Positions 33,165 to 35,166 of a stretch of 35,166 nt of DNA are shown piece after piece (positions within the stretch are counted from its first letter, which is position 1; each line of letters starts with the position of its first letter). The notes under the pieces are model-generated. The model was not told the DNA's origin. It was given only the letters and a program-made list of their open reading frames with translations, and did not search any database. The stretch spans positions 1 through 35,166 of the forward strand of contig CAMPGW010000022.1 in assembly GCA_946885735.1 (NCBI GenBank). The letters run 5' to 3'. A program made the position numbers and the translations under genes. This stretch comes from an uncultured Gammaproteobacteria bacterium. GTDB taxonomy: Bacteria > Pseudomonadota > Gammaproteobacteria > Xanthomonadales > Xanthomonadaceae.

Positions 33165-34064
33165 TCAACCGCCCTTCTTGGCCTTGATCAACAGACCCTG
33201 CGGCGCGGGCTGGTTCCCGCCGACGGCGGTCGCGGCCGGCGCAGCCGTGGGTCGCGAGGGCAGGGGCTGGTAACCGAACACGCCGCGCAGCAGGCGCTCG
33301 TTGCCGGCGTAGTCAGCCGCGCTGGTGGGCATGAACTGGGTGGCGCCCAGTTCGCTGATCACGTCGAAAAGCGACTGGTCCTTGTGCAGGCGCAGCAGCG
33401 CGTCGGCGACCTTCTTGCGCACGTCCATCGGCACGCGCGGGCTGGCCGAGAACGCGCGGCCGATGAAATCGCGCGACGTCGCCACCGGCACCAGGTTCGG
33501 ATAGGTCTGGGCGATGTAGCCGGGCACCATCGCCGCGTCGGTCTCGCTGTTGAACACCATCTCCACGCCGTCCTTCCAGCTGGCCGCCACCGACTGGATC
33601 TCCGGCTGCGCGATCGGGTTCTTGTACAGCTCGCCCAGCAGCAGGTAGCCCAGGCTCGGCGCCGACATGCTGGCGATGCGCCGGCCGATCAGCCCGTTGG
33701 GCCCGGCGTCGGCGTTGGCCGCGTCCACCAGCAGGGTGAACTTGGTCGGATCGGTCACCCGCACCAGCGGGGTGAAGCGCTGGCGATTGACCCGATAGTC
33801 GGTGAAGTGCGCTTCCTCGAAGGCGAAGTCGGTCGGCGCGCCGCCGCGCAGGTCGCGCCAGTAGACGTGGTAGTTGCCCGACGTCTTGAGGATGAAGCGG
33901 TGGCCGGTCGCCTTCGACAGGTAGGCCAGCAGCGGACGGTAGACGTCCTGGGCCTGGGCCGGCGGGTAGTTCGGTTCCACCGTGACGGTGAAATCCGCTG
34001 CGCGGGCCAGGCCTGCGAAGGCCAGCAAGGCCAGCGGAACGAGAATGTGCGTGCGGATGTTCAT
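33165..34064 (-). CDS. PhnD-like periplasmic substrate-binding protein
   Basis: 299 residues. A signal peptide ends near residue 22 (ALLAFAGLARA). The mature part is a type 2 periplasmic-binding fold of the PhnD/phosphonate-phosphite group: FTVTVEPNYPPAQAQDVYRPLLAYLSKATG, then DFAFEEAHFTDYRVNR, GRRIASMSAPSLGYLLLGELY and SETDAAMVPGYIA. The C-terminus ends in a proline/alanine-rich stretch and a KAKKGG tail. No ABC permease or ATPase lies nearby, so it may serve a remote transporter or act as a sensor. The ligand is not predictable. GGGGAG lies upstream of the ATG at 34064; in-frame codons upstream are not family-like. Confidence 0.88.
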   Translation of the reverse strand: MNIRTHILVPLALLAFAGLARAADFTVTVEPNYPPAQAQDVYRPLLAYLSKATGHRFILKTSGNYHVYWRDLRGGAPTDFAFEEAHFTDYRVNRQRFTPLVRVTDPTKFTLLVDAANADAGPNGLIGRRIASMSAPSLGYLLLGELYKNPIAQPEIQSVAASWKDGVEMVFNSETDAAMVPGYIAQTYPNLVPVATSRDFIGRAFSASPRVPMDVRKKVADALLRLHKDQSLFDVISELGATQFMPTSAADYAGNERLLRGVFGYQPLPSRPTAAPAATAVGGNQPAPQGLLIKAKKGG

Positions 34065-34168
34065 GTGCGGTCTCCCCTCTGCGTCACCGGGTATAGCAGA
34101 CTGGAACGCGTGCGCCAACGTAGTTTTGTCCCGTTGCGTGCAGTGCGCTTGCGCTGTCGTGCGCGCGG

Positions 34169-35074
34169 TCACACCGGACGTGCGAGCCCCGCGGCCAGCG
34201 GCAGCAGTTCGACCGCGGCACCGGCAACGCTCAGCGGCGGCGCCAGCCGGGCAAGCGTTGCCACGGCGAGGGCCTCGCGCCCGTCGTCGCGCGCGCAGGC
34301 CACCTGGCCGATGTCAGCGCCGTCGGCATCGAGCAGCAACTGACCGTGTTGCAGGCCGGCGCCGGACACGCGCGCCAGGCCCCGCTTGGCGGTTCCCAGG
34401 TAATGGGTGCGCGCCACGATCTCCTGGCCCGGATAGCAGCCTTTGGACAGGCTGAACGCATGCAGTCGCTCGAGCGAGAGCATCTGCGGGGTCCATGACT
34501 CCGCGCCCGCCGCCGGCAGGCGCGGCAGGCCATGGGCGAGGTCGAACGCGTTCCAGGCGAGGCTGACCTCGACATCGGCCGCCGCGGCGAGCGTACTGCC
34601 CGGCGGCAGCAGCCACAGGGCGCGCTGTGCACGCTCCCCACTCATGTCCAGGCGCCAGCCAGTCACATCGTCGCCGCCGGCGTGGTCGCGCAGGGCCGCG
34701 CCGTGGTCGGCGGCGTCAAGCTCGGCCGCGCAGGTCCAGTCCGGCAGCGGCGCGAGCCGGACCTTGCTGCGGAACACGTAGCGTTGCAGCCGCTCTTGCA
34801 GGTCGGAAGCCGGAAAGTCGGGCAGCACCGCCAGGAAGCGATCCGGCGCCGTGCGCAACAGGGCCATCAGCGCGACAACGCGGCCCTTGGCGGTGAGCCA
34901 TCCCGTCCACTGCCAGCGCCCGGGCGCGAGCGCACCGACGTCGTTCATCAGTTGCGCCTGCAGGAAAGCCTGCGCATCGGGCCCTTCGACCGCGAGCAAC
35001 CCGTGCCCGGAAAGCGCGGGCAGGGACCTGGACGGCTGGTTTGCCTTGAACGTCACGGGGCCGGGACTTAACAT
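34169..35074 (-). CDS. ygfZ: YgfZ/GcvT-like folate-binding Fe-S maintenance protein
   Basis: 301 residues. The signature KGCYPGQEIVARTHYLG with the essential cysteine is intact near residues 216-232. The N-terminus (LLAVEGPDAQAFLQAQLMNDVGALAPGRWQWTGWLTAKGRV) is the GcvT-like fold. YgfZ binds tetrahydrofolate and supports assembly or repair of certain [4Fe-4S] enzymes and tRNA thiolation enzymes such as MiaB in E. coli. The window's class I fumarase is the kind of enzyme that depends on it. The ATG at 35074 lacks a Shine-Dalgarno; a GTG seven codons in is an alternative start. TATCAT about 25 nt upstream could be its -10. The PhnD-like gene lies 104 bp downstream on the same strand. Confidence 0.93.
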   Translation of the reverse strand: MLSPGPVTFKANQPSRSLPALSGHGLLAVEGPDAQAFLQAQLMNDVGALAPGRWQWTGWLTAKGRVVALMALLRTAPDRFLAVLPDFPASDLQERLQRYVFRSKVRLAPLPDWTCAAELDAADHGAALRDHAGGDDVTGWRLDMSGERAQRALWLLPPGSTLAAAADVEVSLAWNAFDLAHGLPRLPAAGAESWTPQMLSLERLHAFSLSKGCYPGQEIVARTHYLGTAKRGLARVSGAGLQHGQLLLDADGADIGQVACARDDGREALAVATLARLAPPLSVAGAAVELLPLAAGLARPV

Positions 35075-35098
35075 GTAGGGATGGTTTCCAACCCGTCG

Positions 35099-35166
35099 AT
35101 GATAGGCCAAAGCAGTGATCCGGCCGAGCCGGACCTGTCCGTCGATGCAGCCGCCACGCCCGTGGC
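35099..35166 (+). CDS. Possible start of a gene cut by the window edge
   Basis: An open frame from ATG at 35099 runs to the end (MIGQSSDPAEPDLSVDAA...), divergent from ygfZ. The 22 visible residues are acidic and probably disordered, and no family can be named. There is no Shine-Dalgarno and no -10 box at the 6-nt spacing. In many proteobacteria sdhE or nadB lies next to ygfZ, but nothing here supports either. Confidence 0.25.
   Translation, partial: MIGQSSDPAEPDLSVDAAATPV

Overview
The window is a dense, high-GC chromosomal segment with mostly housekeeping content. It carries no tRNA or rRNA gene and no transposase, integrase or phage gene that I can see. Codon choice (strong G/C third position) and gene content point to a gammaproteobacterium, most likely of the order Lysobacterales (Xanthomonadales). 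The supporting genes are a subclass I Fpr ending in FVEK, a DUF6116-like small protein, an aspzincin protease, a fused E1 alpha/beta 2-oxoacid dehydrogenase, a TPR-sulfotransferase and the tesA/ybbA/ybbP block. This placement is inferred from family knowledge, not from a search.

Layout. 1-2.7 kb: a membrane-anchored LytTR regulator, a cold-shock protein with a clear terminator, and a DctA-type symporter. 2.75-3.2 kb: a gene-free stretch holding two inverted copies of a large folded repeat. 3.2-7.2 kb: glutathione peroxidase, then on the minus strand fpr, a GNAT acetyltransferase and a TlpA-like thioredoxin, and on the plus strand slyD with a quinone-reductase-like MDR gene. 7.3-13.3 kb: a secreted GH44 glycosidase, an orphan molybdopterin oxidoreductase and a TPR-sulfotransferase. 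13.3-18.1 kb: a plus-strand run of uup, class I fumarase, a GST and a Rossmann-fold protein. 18.1-22.6 kb: tesA divergent from ybbA-ybbP, then DUF456. 22.6-24.8 kb: minus-strand exported proteins (aspzincin protease, cytochrome c', glycine-zipper lipoprotein). 24.8-27.4 kb: tcdA, then tatD with a DUF6116-like gene, then a glycine-zipper protein. 27.5-33.1 kb: gcdH, a GNAT, a GST, the fused E1 and an adenylate cyclase-FHA protein. 33.1-35.2 kb: an orphan PhnD-like binding protein and ygfZ, with the start of a possible further gene at the edge.

How the genes may work together. Several clusters concern redox and thiol handling (peroxidase, TlpA, Fpr, GSTs, Fe-S fumarase, and YgfZ, which supports Fe-S enzymes). 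gcdH and the fused E1 are both acyl-CoA or keto-acid catabolic enzymes. The exported hydrolases (GH44, aspzincin, TesA) suit a polymer-degrading bacterium.

The two most unusual signals are non-coding. (1) Two ~137-nt elements at 2759-2895 and 2989-3124 share a 37-nt core (35 identical) and identical junction lengths, but their stems have different sequences that remain paired. This looks like a conserved folded architecture. (2) At least five genes have a TANNNT -10-like hexamer exactly 5-6 nt before the ATG and no Shine-Dalgarno. This pattern predicts leaderless mRNAs.
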